From Climacium dendroides (lineage: Eukaryota > Streptophyta > Bryopsida > Hypnales > Climaciaceae), in the NCBI GenBank assembly GCA_950106755.1, contig OX467091.1:5101538-5165537 (forward strand): a stretch of 64,000 bases of DNA, read 5' to 3'. The position numbers and the translations under genes were made by a program. Positions 12,363-24,237 of this stretch are shown here, piece after piece. Within the stretch, counting starts at the first letter, position 1. Every line of letters begins with the position of its first letter. The notes below the pieces were generated by a model. It was not told where the DNA came from. It did not search any database and saw only the letters and a list, made by a program, of their open reading frames with translations.

Positions 12363-13202
12363 GAAATACCCACATCTCAAACTATCTTGCATTATGTTTT
12401 GTAAATTATGAAACAAATTAGTTTAATAGTTCTTGAGAATCATAGGCTACTAATTTAAGTTTTGTTGATGTGGATAGCTTAAATTGGACAAGAAGAATCT
12501 TAGAACAAACTTTAACCCTCAAGAATACCAAAAAGTCCAAATGTGGCTTTGGAATGACGAGAAAACTTGCTAACACATTCTCTTCAAGTAATAAACATCC
12601 AAAATACTCCCAAATGCTTCTACTATATCTCGATAGAACTAGTCTTGTACAAGATTTGAAGTATACAAGGAGAAACCTTAGATTATGAAAATTGGCTACA
12701 CCGCCATCATCTACAAACAACCCTCAAGGCATACCATCTCCTAAACTCCACAAAACCTTCACTCTCAAGACTTGAAGAGAATGAAGAAGCCAAAGGGGCG
12801 GTCAAGGGCTTCAACCAACTCCAAGGGTGCCCCCAAATGACCCTGTTTACACTTCCTAAGTCTCCAAACACTAGTTTAGTTCCCCAATGGCCAATGCATA
12901 GCCATTTTGGCTATCCTAAGTCTACAACAACTCCCTTGTTGTACCTTACAGAGCCTATTAACTATCCATCATCAAATAACGTGACATTTTCCTGTTCCAG
13001 CCCAACCATCAATGAAAAATATCCTTCCATTATGTTCATTCACTGATGTTAAGACTTCTTAATAAACAATAGCTTGTTCAACAGTTAATTTAGGTACATG
13101 ATCATTGATAATAGACATGAAATCATCTTCATTCTAATCACGTTATTCAACAATCAAAGGATTGGGATGGTGAAGGTTCCACAGAAGTATTGATTGTGGC
13201 AT
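12363..13202. other. Spacer, no gene recognised
   Basis: Moderately AT-rich DNA. Short frames near 12418-12720 and 12837-13046 overlap on both strands and resemble nothing I know. It adjoins the helicase-side end of the Helitron relic and may contain unrecognisable parts of it. Confidence 0.5.
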
Positions 13203-13676
13203 TCATAATTTGTCAACCAAAGATTTATTATAAATGTTTCTTAAAATCTCATCAATCAAAAACAATCCATAATGAAGTACTTGATGCTCACTTGGATCTT
13301 CTAATTGTTGTTGTATTTGTAGTCGATGTCTAAGATCATCACACATTTGATGTTGAAATTGTTGCCACAAATTTGTAGGCTCATTTGGTGAGCAATAAAT
13401 GAGCAATGTGATAAATAAAGCTTGAAGTTGGGATTTAGATTGCATGACAAAAGCTTCTTGTAGACATGAAACTCACTCACCATTGTTTTCAACAATCGGG
13501 CCAACAATCCTCTTGTTGAACATGCCTCTTTAAATGTATTATAAAGATGGCCATCCACTGTTCAAAGGTCTTTATATTACATTGGTCCATGAACAATTGT
13601 CAAAAGTAAACGTAAGTAGTATCGTTCTCTAGTAGTTGGATCAACAAAGTAAAGTCTTTCCAACACAAAACCAGCT

Positions 13677-14099
13677 CGTCTAGGGGTCCATTCTTTTGTA
13701 TTTTTCTTCCACATATAGTGTTGGGAGAACTCCAAATACATATATTATTGAGCATTTTTATCCCTAGTACATCTTGCAAAATAACCAGTCAATGTGGTAG
13801 TCTCGCGCCTTGCTCTTTGAAGAACTTTTGCAACATCATTCTCTTGATTAAACACCGATCTATGCATCCCTAGCAAATGCAAAGTAAGTCGTACCACATT
13901 AGGGCGTTCTTCATGCATCTCCATTGCAAAACGTTGTCAAGCAGCTTTAGGGGCATTATCATATCGAGCATCCAAGTATTGGTCTACTTCATTAGATTCA
14001 TGACCAAAGCGCATAGTTGTACGATCATGATCTTTGTAAATATATTTGTGAAAATATTTCACTGCATGAATTGAAGCACAAACTTCAATGTTTATGTGA
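13677..14099 (-). repeat. Inverted-repeat arm 1 inside the Helitron relic
   Basis: About 420 bp that recurs in opposite orientation at 14634-15045. It codes on the minus strand for the segment around the Y-x3-Y motif. It carries a TGA where arm 2 has a Trp codon, so the arms have diverged since duplication. Confidence 0.9.
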
Positions 14100-14633
14100 C
14101 AAGCATATTTTTGAGACAAATATGGATTATAAGGTATAACATTCCAATTATCAACCAAAATGCCTAGAACTTCATAGCCATGACCAATGTTGTTCCTTCT
14201 ACAATACAATGGATATGCATCAACATCTATAAAGGTAAACTTTTGAAAGGTTTTTGGATAACCTTTTGAATAATTTCCATCTTACATACATGTTGAATTA
14301 GGATTGCGAAGTCCACATGAACCATGCACCATTGTCCTCAATATTGTATCAAATAGAACAAGGTCTTCTTTTGGGTTAGGAAACTCTACGCAAACAATAT
14401 GATCCATAGCTACTACATCATTTATTTTGTCTTCTTGTGCAAAAAATATTAGGAAATGCATATGCGACAATCCATGCTTTTGAAACTTTATTGTGTAAAC
14501 ATGACCTACTGTTTGGCCAAGTATACGGTTGTGTACTATGTCTCGAAGTAGGGCTTGTGATTTGAGCCTAAAAACACGGGCCACCAAATCAAGTTGATTA
14601 GACATCTTTTGTTTTGGTAACAATGCATTCAAA

Positions 14634-15045
14634 ATTGAAGTTTGTGCTTCAATTCATGCAGTGAAATATATTCACAAATATATTTACAAAGGTCATGATC
14701 GTACAACTATGCGCTTTGGTCATGAATCTAATGAAGTAGACCAATACTTGGATGCTCGATATGATAATGCCCCTAAAGCTGCTTGGCAACTTTTTGCAAT
14801 GGAGATGCATGAAGAACGCCCTAATGTGGTACGACTTGCTTTGCATTTGCTAGGGATGCATAGAGTGGTGTTCAATGAAGTGGATGATGTTGCAAAAGTT
14901 CTTCAAAGAGCAAGGCGCGAGACTACCACATTGACTAGTTATTTTGCAAGATGTACTAGGGATAAAAATGCTCGACAATATACGTATTTAGAGTTCTCCC
15001 AACGCTATATGTAGAAGAAAAATACGGAAGAATGGACCCCCAGAC
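14634..15045 (+). repeat. Inverted-repeat arm 2 inside the Helitron relic
   Basis: Inverted copy of 13677-14099 with a 0.53-kb spacer between the arms. On the plus strand it keeps an open frame (HKYIYKGHDRTTMRFGHES...) to a stop at 15012-15014. It interrupts the order of the minus-strand Helitron frame, separating the N-terminal repeats from the HUH part. Confidence 0.9.
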
Positions 15046-15290
15046 AAAGTTATTAAATTTCAACTTTAGTCAACAATTCTGCTACATAATCTGCTTGAGT
15101 TCTCAACCTCTCTTCAGCTTGAGCTGAAGACTCTACAGCTCTCATGCCAACTACATAATTTGCTTGAACTCTCAATCTCTCTTTTGTTTCAACTGAAGAT
15201 TCTCTTTCCCTAACTTTCACAACATAATCTCTTGCTCAAGCACGTTTGGTACGTAAACTAATACTACCTCAACATTTAGGTGCCATTTGG

Positions 15291-16950
15291 AAAGTATAAA
15301 AACAAATAAACAAAATAAAATAAAGTACTTTGTTTAATATATTTATATCTCTCCTTATACTTTCTTTATATATCTAAATATAAATTCTTTCTTTATATAC
15401 TACCAAGGTTAATAACATTATTCCAAAGTAAAAGATAATATTAAATAAAATAAAAGATGAGATAAAGTAAAAGATAATTATATAACATTAAAGATGATTA
15501 AAGCATAATTCAAAAGCAAAAGAAAGAATGGCAAAGAATTGAAGAAAAGATTTATAATTTAGTATAATTCAATCCAAAAAATAATTCAGAAATTCATAAT
15601 TTTCATGATGTGAGTCCAAATGCTACACAACAAAAGCCATGCATCCCTCCTCTCAAATAGCTTTTCAACAATACCAAAAATGCAATTAATTCATGCACAA
15701 TCCAAAAGATACATTAATTTAGTATAATTTAGCATAATTTAAGATTCAAAATTCCATAACTTTTGCACTATAGGTCCAAATGCCATGAAACAAAGTTATG
15801 CATCCTTCCTCATAAAGATCTTTCCAATGATACCCAAAATATGACCAACTAATGGAAGGTCCAAAAGATATATAATTTAGCCTAATCTAAGATGCAAAAA
15901 TAATTCAAAAACCCATAACTTTCACACGGTAAGTCCAAACACCACAAAACAAAGTTTGTGAACCCCTCCTCCTTGAGGGCTTTTTGAAGTACTAAGAACG
16001 CAATTTTTTTTCTAATTTTCTAATTTTTAAATCCAAAAAATACTTCAAAATTCAATAACTTTCACACCATATGTCCAAACACTACAAAATCAATTTGGTG
16101 CATCCCTCTTTGTTGAAGGCTTTCTGATGGTACCAAGCACGCAACTAGGGGACACATGGTCCAAGGGATCTCAATGTAACAAACAAAACAAAATAAACAA
16201 ACAAATTTAAGGTATGGATGTGTGTATATATATGTGTGTGTGTGTGTGTATGTGTATGTAAATATCAATATATTTATATTTTAATGTATATACAATGTAT
16301 TCATAATATATGGTATTTATTTTGTAAGGATTTAGTACTATTTGTATGTATATATCAATGATTTATTGGGTAAATGGATGTCATGGTTGTGTGGCTAGAC
16401 TAACAATGAATGAAACTATTAATGCTATAGATTAGAACCTCAGTGGTTTTGGGTGCAAACCTAGTTTGTAACTGTCATTTGGTGTTTAACCCTTGAAGAA
16501 CATTGCAAGTAAGAATGAAAACTTTGGTGACTTGCTTTAAGAACACAAACTTGGGTGCTCTAAGAAGCTTCACCTGCCACCAACTACTAAACAAACCTTT
16601 GTGATACACACTCTCTATTCTTGAAGCAAGTAACCCATGAATGCATTCCCAAATATCTAAATTTTTTAATTCCAAAGTATCATGTATGAATCAACTATTT
16701 AATTTGAGTCACAAGGTCAATCATCTTTACATATATGTGCATGACATATAGAGATTACTTTATTTTTTTTGGAGGGTACCGTACATCTTGTACATCACTA
16801 TGTACCTATTGCTGATAAATTTTTTTTTTTAGAACATCTACCCAATAAACGTTGATCCCTCGTAACATTTGTACACAGTATCCAAATGATGCATTCCATT
16901 TGGTGCATAAAAATATCCTCTCGTTTGTCAATTCAAATACTATTATTTCA
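15291..16950. other. AT-rich spacer with a GT microsatellite
   Basis: Contains repeated, diverged phrases of the type aattcataacttt(t/c)acac...gtccaaatgc...caaaacaaag(t)tatgcatccctcct near 15600, 15770, 15920 and 16060, each about 150 bp apart, so it is an old degenerate tandem array. A (GT/TA)n stretch lies at 16218-16262. No gene. Confidence 0.65.
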
Positions 16951-17108
16951 AAATCAATCTGACAATAGAAAGTTGTGCACAATTGATTAAAAAAAAAGTG
17001 GTGAAAATCTTTAAGTGTCCCTTATTTTTAAATCAATCTGACAAAAGAAAGTTGTACACAATTGATTAAAAAAAAAGTGGTGAAAATCTTTAGGTGTCCC
17101 TACCCTTA
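16951..17108. repeat. Direct tandem duplication, 79-bp unit x2
   Basis: Two adjacent copies beginning aaatcaatctgacaa at 16951 and 17030 and ending in gtggtgaaaatctttaggtg-type sequence. They differ at only a few positions, so the duplication is fairly recent. It ends just before the GC-rich 5' flank of the exonuclease gene. Confidence 0.92.
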
Positions 17109-17139
17109 GAGACTCTACCTTTTTACACTAGAATCTAAA

Positions 17140-18650
17140 GTCCTGCATGGCTGACCATTCATTTGGACTAAATCTGCAAAGGGCCGGCGGAATGCCAAAC
17201 GACAAGAACTGCATGAGTGGCTCTCCAGTTATGACTGAGGAAGCCCCACGACCGTGGAACGCCCCCACGACCGTGGAACGCCGTGATCGTCATCCTCATC
17301 CGCAACTGAGCCTCTTGGCAAATCTTCCGCCTCGCGCTTGTCACTTTGCTCTCCGACAATCGAGCTCTCTCTCGCCATAACTAAGGTTTGTAGCTAAGAT
17401 TGTACCGCAGATTTGAATACGAAGTGAGAGCTATAAGTTAGACTGTTAGAGCACTTGCCGTTGTTCGAACGCGAACTGCCGAACAGTAGTAGTGCACTGT
17501 TTCTTGCCGACAAAGGGAGAGATTCTCAATGCACGGTGGACTGTAGCGTGGCCACAAACTGTGCTGAGAGCGTTTTGGTGCTCCTCACTCGGCTTCGTTC
17601 CAGAAGCCGCTGCAAGCTCTTACAGAGGTTTCTGTTGAGTGTTCGTGATGCTTTCTGTGTCGTAGGGTTTGATGGGTTTGCAAGAAATTGTTCAATTTTC
17701 GTTTTGTCTGGGAAGTTTTGTCAAGGCGATCGATCGCTCTTTCCTCTGATCAGGCCATAGCTAAGATTGTACTGTAGATTTGAAGGCACTGTCGCGCTAG
17801 CTATTTATCTAACCCGAATAGTAGTAGTGCACTGTTTCTTGCCGACAAAGGGAGGGATCTTCACTGCATGGTGGAGCAGGCGTCACTGTAGTGTGGCCAT
17901 AACTGTGTTGAGAGCGTTTTGGTGCTCCTCAGTCGGCTTCCTTTTCGGAAGCTCTGGAGGTGTCTATGGGTTTGGGTGTCGTAGGTTTCGATGGGGTTTC
18001 AAGAAGTTGTTCAATTTTCTCCTCTCTGGAAAGCGTTAATGAATGTGTCGAATTGCGCGATGTGAACGAGCTTGTGTTGATGTGGTCGAGCTTGTGTTGG
18101 TGTTCAATCGGTGACGCCTTTGATTGAAGCAGGGGAAGTCTTTTCTTGAGCATCGTGAAATAAGAGTAGCTGCGAAGGGTTTTTTTTATCGATGAACTCT
18201 CGTGGCTGTATATTCTCTCGGTGTTGATTTGGTTAGCCTTGCCGTCTTTCTCTTCTTCCGCGATTCACCTTTCCTCGTCGTTCCCTCACTTGCTTGCGCC
18301 CGCTCTTATATGGCGCTCATGGTGTGGGCTAAGGTTTGATGAAGAAGTGTGCAGTGGGGTTTCAAATTTCAAGCAGGAGAAGAAGCCCTCTCTTGAGCAT
18401 CTTGAGCCTTTCCTTAAACACTTCAGACTCGACATTCCCTCGCTTTTAATTGGTTTAGCCTTGCCGCTCCTTAACCTCTTCATTGGGACGAGTGCAGCTC
18501 AGGGCATACTACCGCCTGAACTACACACCTCTAGTACATTCTTTCCATAGATCATACGTTGGTTGTCTCCTGAGCTGCAATCTACAGCGTCCACTTCTCT
18601 TCCTCGTCCTTCTCTCCCTAGCTTGCTTGCTTCCTCTCTTAGAATTGAGA
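17140..18650 (+). promoter_or_regulatory. Promoter / leader region of the exonuclease gene
   Basis: GC content rises at about 17140 and stays gene-like through the coding start. An imperfect direct duplication lies inside (units 17391-17720 and 17758-18035). Further shorter echoes include gtttagccttgccg near 18230 and 18459, and cttgagcatc near 18146 and 18390. Frames are interrupted throughout, so this is treated as promoter plus untranslated leader. The transcription start is not determinable. Confidence 0.55.
17391..18035 (+). repeat. Imperfect direct duplication in the leader, about 0.3 kb x2
   Basis: Unit 1 (17391-17720) and unit 2 (17758-18035) both start tagctaagattgtac. They share gtagtagtgcactgtttctt, a gagcgttttggtgctcctca stretch and a final gttcaattttc. 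Offset is 367 bp at the left end and less further in, because of deletions in unit 2. Confidence 0.85.
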
Positions 18651-20778
18651 ATGAAAAGTCGCTTCAATGGCCCGGCCTCTGGCTCCCCGTCGTTCCGATC
18701 CTCGAACTCCTCCATGGCCGATTCTCGCTCAGTTAATTGCTCTGTGTCCCCTCACTCGGCTTCGCCTCCTCCGGCCCCTGATGCCACATCTCACGCCCCG
18801 ACGCTCGATGCCAAGGCCGAACGCGCTCTCCGGCGCAAGCAAGCTTTGGAGCTCAAAGCGCAGCGTGCTCGAGAATACGAGGGACGGTGGCGGGAGAGGT
18901 GTGCTCAGGACTTAAACGAGGACGCCTGGGCCTCCGGATGGAAGCAGCCTCTCGTGCAGGAAGAGAGTTACAGTGGCTGGGACTTCACGCCCTCTCCTGT
19001 TGCAGCAGAGTACCCGAGTTGGAAGAGGAAATTGAAGCCGGAGCATGTGGACAGAGATTACAAAGGATGGGATCAACACATGCCCTCGTCGTCAGAGGAT
19101 GTTCCGCTTGGGGGCTGGTCGTACCCTGATCCTTCAGATCCGTTCGACGATTATCAAACAGAAGTGGAAATTCTGGGCAGCAAGGTACAATTCTCCACAC
19201 ATTTTTAAAGTCTTAACATCGTGTATGGTCGTAATTTGTGCAATAGACTTTTTTGTCACTGTAAGGTAAAAGACAATGTTTGTGCCACTTTACCTTAAAT
19301 TATGTAGGAGCGTGGTTTCGGGGAGGTCAGTATGGATTTGGGGAGAGATTTTTGGGTGCGAGAACCAAATCTGTTGAAACCAAATTTATACTGTTGTGTA
19401 CGAAGTTGTTATGCAATTTCAAAGTGGGAGGTTGTGCACCACTACAAATGACAGGAGAGAACCTCATTATTATTCATAGACATTTTCCCAGGTCATGCTC
19501 GCTCCACTTGCTAATAAATCCAACCAAGTGTATGAATCAACGAGTAGTGTCGGGTAATAGGGATCACAGTAAGTGACAGGATCAGGTCCCTAAAACCTTA
19601 ATATGAAATCGCCTTTTTGTCTCCTAATTTTCATGGTAGATCATCCTGTCGTTTTCTAGAGTTTCTTGCTTGACAGGTTCTGGTTCTAGTTTATACTTTC
19701 GTACTGCAAGCTAATAACGATGGACCATCGCGATGAGTAGGTGATGGTTACGGTAGCATCGAAGGGAGCAACGGTGGACAGGTGGCTAGAGGGACGTAAG
19801 GAGGTGGTGAAGTATGGATTGGACATTGAGTGGCGGCCCACGTTTCAAAAAGGCGACTATCACTATGCGGCCCTCTTGCAGCTTTCTCATGACGGATATT
19901 GCCTCCTCATCCAGCTCCAATTCATAGATACTTTGCCTTCGTCCCTCAAAAGACTTCTTGCTGACCCGTGTATAATGAAGGGAGGAGTGGGTATAGTGGT
20001 AAATATCGCCCCCTGCTTTGGTTTGTGGCGGTCTGTTTAGGACTTGATGATGTAATAGATTTGGACTGAATGCGTACTTGTTGAATTCTCGTTAATGATC
20101 CAGAAGTGATGAGGCTTTTTATCAACTCATGGGTTTTCTGGTACTGCTGCAGGCAGACACGACCAAGCTGAAGAATGACTACGATTTGATATGTGCTGGC
20201 CAAATGGAGCTGACAACCCTAGCGGTATCCAAATTGAACAATACTTCTTTAAAGAAATCCGGCATTGCAACACTGACCGAGAAGGTTCTGGGTGTTCCAT
20301 ACAAGAAGAATAAACGAGCGACCATGAGTAATTGGGAGATCCGTGACTTGACGCATGCGCAAATCCAGTATGCCGCTGCGGATGCATGGTTGTCATATTC
20401 GATTTTGATGGCTCTTCTCAACTACAAAGAGATACCTGCAGTAGCTTCCCCAACTTTGACTTCAGAGGCGAGTGCTTCAGGCAATATGGTACGGGGTTCT
20501 GTTCAAGCCACAATTATGAGAGGCTTTTCTATTCTTTATTCTCTGCTCGTTCTCTTTTAAACTCTGTACTGCCGAGTAGAGTATTAGCTATCATTACTAC
20601 TACAGATAGGTTTCGAGGTCTTCCCTGAAGTATATGCGAGGTGGAAAGTTCATTTAGTTCAAGAGCGAAACTCGTGAAGATGGAGTAGCAAAGAACTTCC
20701 TCTTTGACCTTCGCCTATCTTCGATTAATGCAGGCTTCTGGGAGTTATGCCAATGGGCGCTGCAAGAATGTTGAGTGA
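18651..20778 (+). CDS. DEDDy 3'-5' exonuclease, WRN-exonuclease-like
   Basis: Predicted 390-residue nuclease. Exons: 18651-19184, 19741-19998, 20153-20488 and 20734-20778, all GT-AG and all phase 0. The catalytic fold fits the RNase D/WRN exonuclease family: Exo I GLDIEW (Asp206, Glu208), Exo II GVGIVADTTKLKNDYD (Asp266, Asp273), Exo III YAAADAW (Tyr337, Asp341), giving the DEDDy set. Such enzymes remove nucleotides from 3' ends of DNA or RNA; the substrate here is unknown. Residues 1-178 are low-complexity Ser/Pro, then a charged stretch (AERALRRKQALELKAQRARE) and a Trp-rich part with repeated SGW/KGW/GGW, as seen in plant members. There is no helicase domain, as usual in plants. The ATG at 18651 is the first in frame; 18714 is an alternative. 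The last exon adds only 14 residues, so the C-terminus is the least certain part. Confidence 0.9.
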
Positions 20779-22097
20779 CAGAGTTTGCCATCAAAGTTTG
20801 CGACTAAGTCAGCTGCCGGAGCATGGATTCTGCCTGTGTTAAACTTGATATGTGTTAAACTTGCCTTACTCTCAAGAATATGAGAGCACTAGAAGGGGAC
20901 TTCGGGGAGCTGGAATAGAATGCTTGAGACAACTGTGAAGATGCACACACTTTTTTCTCTAGACGCCACCAAAATTGTACATAGATCGAGGGCTTTTGTC
21001 CGTGACATCTGCAACTTCACAGCATCGGCTTTAAGTTTTTTTTGTCGTAGCAATATTGTAGATTCCGATATCCTTCATAGGCTTTTGCCAGATGGATCGC
21101 TTCCAAAGTGAGCATAGTGATAGTGGAGGAAAGATGTCAAATGCAATGACCTGCGGGGTCATCCATTCAAAGGTGACATTTACATCCTTGGAATGGTTTG
21201 TAACGGGGTCATCACTGGATGGCAACCTCGTAACACACCATTCCAAAGTTGTGAACATCGCTTCATGCCAACCTTTCTCGTGGACCCACCGGACGGAAAT
21301 GGTTAGTGTCCTTCCAAGTCGGAGAATTTGATCAAAAAATGCTGGAGCGCAGAGGTTACGATATGCCCCTAATTTGGTAACATTTGTGAAGAGGTGAGAT
21401 ATCTAAGATTCTGCTGGTGAGTGGTAAGTTACTCTTCAAATCCGAAGGAGAACGTTTGCTTGACTGATGTTATTTTACTATTACTATCTTTGTATTATTG
21501 CTCAAGGAAATTATTTTTTCAGTGAACGAACACAAATAGCGCTTATGCTTGCACACTTTGGAATCCGAGGAAGCGACTGAAAATCTGGGCATGGAGATTG
21601 GATCCATGAAACGGATCTGGTACAGTACAGTAGCAGTTGATTTTGTCTGTGGCGTCTGTCAACAGGCTATGAATCACGTGTTCGCCGAATTGATTGGCTA
21701 ATTTTAACAAATTTGAAGCATTAGAGGTGACTCTGCAGGTGAAAGGCGAAGTCAGGTGGCTGTTGCTGTCTCTGAAGCTGAAGGAGAAACAGGTCTGGAA
21801 CCTTGCGTTAATGAAATAGCCTGAGTTTCATGTGCTCAGGCTATTAATGTTTTTGAGATTAGTAATAGAGATAATACTATGGATATTATGAATCTTATGG
21901 AGTCTGTGATAGCTTGAGGTTAAGATTGTTTGATGAGAACTGATCTTTTTTTTAGTGCAATGAATACTGGCATGCTGGGTGCATCTTGAGGTTCATTATG
22001 AACAAAAGATTTGTCTTTTGTTTCACACTATAATATGCATGTGCAATTTTCAGAATTTTCAGGAATATATTGTATTTTATATGAATTTTCTCCACTC
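20779..22097 (+). other. 3' flank of the exonuclease gene
   Basis: Gene-like composition continues to about 21.9 kb without a conserved frame. A hairpin can form between 21176-21215 and 21225-21257 (accattccaa pairs with ttggaatggt). Mostly 3' UTR and downstream DNA; the end of the transcript is not clear. Confidence 0.5.
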
Positions 22098-22390
22098 TTA
22101 ACCCCTAAAGTCTGAAGTGTCCCTTTGGGGGACACTTTGGGAGTTCGGGCAGGTTATTATGGCGTCAATTTTTGGTGATTTTTTTAAAAAACTTTCTTAG
22201 AAGATAGAAAACCTCATTAGCTTTCTGAGAATATGATTTTTATTTCAATTGGTAAAAGTTATGTCATCTTAGATATAATTTTCACTTTGCTAGGTAGAAA
22301 AAGAAATTCACAAGAAATTGAAATAAAATTGAATTTCTTCAGTTTTGAGTGGTTTTTGAAAGAAAAAGGCCTTGGGACTTTAGGGGTTAA
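22098..22390. mobile_element. TTAA-flanked short element (piggyBac-like termini)
   Basis: Left end TTAACCCCTAAAGTC and right end GACTTTAGGGGTTAA are perfect inverted repeats around 293 bp with no coding capacity. TTAA target sites followed by CCC-type termini are the hallmark of piggyBac transposons (established knowledge). TTAA may instead be part of a longer inverted repeat, so the assignment is tentative. Confidence 0.65.
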
Positions 22391-23855
22391 AATTATCTTC
22401 TTTAAATGATTTCATATTTTCTAAAAGAAAATTGGAAGTTTTACAACTTATAGAAGATATGTGATTTCATCTTTGAAGAATAAAATGAAATAATTCCCAC
22501 CTTAACTTAGTGGCTAAAGAGATCATTCAAAGCAAGGGATATTGAAGTTGCATAAGCTTTAAGGGTTAATCCTTTAGTTAATTCCTTTTTCTTGCCAACG
22601 TAGTAATTCTTGGTAACAATTTTCATAACTTTTGATTGCATGGTTAAAAAGTTATTGCATGATATGTAATTTTCATCATTTGGTAGGCAGCTCAAAAAAA
22701 TCTTTTTTTTAAGAAATAAAAATTAGAAATTGATTTTCTAAATTTATATGTGAAAAGCTTTTAATCATTCCATTTTAATTAATGAAATGAAAGTTATGAG
22801 AAGTTTTAGTTTGTGCATAATTATGGATTTTTTACTCAAAATAAATTTTGAAGGCCTTCATTTAATTCGATTTTCAATATTTTTTGAAAAAATAAAGTCA
22901 TAGGATGTAGATTGTTTTTTACTCCCTCCATTTTGAAATAAATTTGGGGCTTCTTTAAAATGGTTAGATTATTGCATGAGTAGCTCCTATTTTCAAAGGA
23001 TTGCATAGTTATTATAGCTTCTACCAAACCCCATTAGATGTGAAAGAATGGAAGTCAACAATGAAGTGGCATATGCTGAAAATATGTGGCGAAGTTGACA
23101 ATCATTTTCCATTTTTGGAACTGCTCTAGTGGTATTAATTTTGATCATTCTCTAAGCAATGTTGGTGTAGTGTTGACACCCTCTATATTCAAATTCAACA
23201 TTGTCTTGTGATTCAAGTCTAGGAAATTTTCAACAAGAAATTTATTAGTAGTAATTTCTTGTATAGTTGTGGGTTGAATTCTTCAACTTTGGTTGGTTAG
23301 AGGTTGCTTTTGGATTCCCTTTGTAGGGATCAAATTGCTATATAGTCTCTAGAGTGTGGTATTTGCAAATTCTTTTCCTTTAGGGTGTTTAAAGTAGCTT
23401 CTATTGTTGTCCATCAAGTTGTAAAGAGCCAATTTCAAAATTAATTTGGGACAAGTATATTTAGAAACCCAAATTTATTTGGAGATGGAGGGAGTACAAC
23501 ATTACAACCCTTGGGATTGGCATTTTTTAATTGCATAACTAAATTCTTAACAATTTAGTACTTTGAATCATTCTCTATTTCATTCTACTTATTATTTTTT
23601 TTCGTATATATTGTACAATTTCAAATGATATGAAAATTTTCAAGCATGTAACCAATTGGCCTTGAAAAATCTTGCAATCTACTCGGTTCAAATTTTTGCA
23701 ATTTTTTCCACATCTTCTCAAACCAACATACTAGAAGATCCTACAATTACATTTGTTTAAATATGTTTTTCTTCCTAAAATTTGGTACTTGTATTAGAAA
23801 TGGCAGTTTTGGAGCCTTATTGCTGAAAATATAATCAAGGAACTTTAGGGGTTAA
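22391..23855. mobile_element. Larger repeat, inverted relative to 27053-28004, interrupted by a Stowaway-like element
   Basis: From about 22560 to 23855 this matches the reverse complement of 27053-27870 with many small differences. Shared landmarks: caattttcataacttttgat, the cgattttcaatatttttt stretch, and atggcagttttggagcc. It ends ctttaggggttaa at 23843-23855, the same terminus as the 22098 element. The homology is broken exactly by the 22922-23494 insertion. Confidence 0.75.
22922..23494. mobile_element. Stowaway/Tc1-mariner-like MITE
   Basis: Termini CTCCCTCCATTTTG... and ...GATGGAGGGAG are inverted over about 30 bp, and each side is flanked by TA. CTCCCTCC with a TA target is the classic Stowaway signature. 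Length 573 bp, no transposase frame. The related copy near 27.53 kb lacks it and has a single TA, which fixes both boundaries. Confidence 0.93.
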
Positions 23856-24237
23856 TAATTTTAGACCATGTTTTCACTAAAATGCTCCAAAACTTGTAGG
23901 TTTTGTTGTTCAATGTGATTTTTGTGTTGTATATTATATGTGTGGATTTATTGATTGTTTTATGAATTTTTATGCAGTGTAAAATGAGTCTGGGTATAGC
24001 TAAATCTAGAGGACAAGATTTGTGACAATGTGTGATTAGTTAAATGAATTTAGGATGCTTGGAACTTGAGATGTGATAGAAGGAACAAGGGGCTTCAAAT
24101 ATTATGGTGATTACTTATTAAAAAAAGGCTATGTACATACCAAATTGGTGAATGTATAACTCATTTTTAGGATATTGAATGTTGGAGTTATATGAGAATG
24201 AATCTATGGGTCTTTTTACTATTAGACCATTATCATC
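23856..24237. other. AT-rich spacer
   Basis: No gene, tandem repeat or inverted repeat recognised. Confidence 0.6.

Larger units (their letters stand above)
13203..15290 (-). pseudogene. Decayed Helitron Rep/helicase gene
   Basis: Remnant of a rolling-circle (Helitron) transposase read on the minus strand. From the N-terminal side: 15290-15050 encodes ERLRTQADYV-type repeats usual at Helitron N-termini, with stops. 14632-14282 holds the HUH nuclease motif (KHGLSHMHFLIF). A TAA at 14284-14282 interrupts, then the frame continues through YPLYCRRNN, NVIPYNPYLSQKY and the two-tyrosine motif KYFHKYIYK (about 14050). A TGA near 13937 breaks it again. 13558-13203 encodes TFKEACSTRGLL and LFITLLIYC, the stretch before the Pif1-type helicase in Helitrons. 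No helicase domain proper is visible. Stops and one rearranged segment make it clearly non-functional. Confidence 0.85.

Noticed and set aside
13877..14074. Plus-strand frame over Helitron arm 1, and its twin on the minus strand of arm 2 (14649-14846)
   Set aside because: It is the antisense shadow of the Helitron frame, repeated because the arms are inverted copies.
14661..15014. Intact plus-strand frame as a stand-alone gene
   Set aside because: It is a fragment of the Helitron Rep region with no N- or C-terminal parts and no start context; annotated as arm 2 instead.
18483..18650. Upstream extension of the exonuclease frame from 18483
   Set aside because: It begins with TTG, not ATG. The first in-frame ATG is 18651, and the extension is leader-like sequence repeated elsewhere in the leader.
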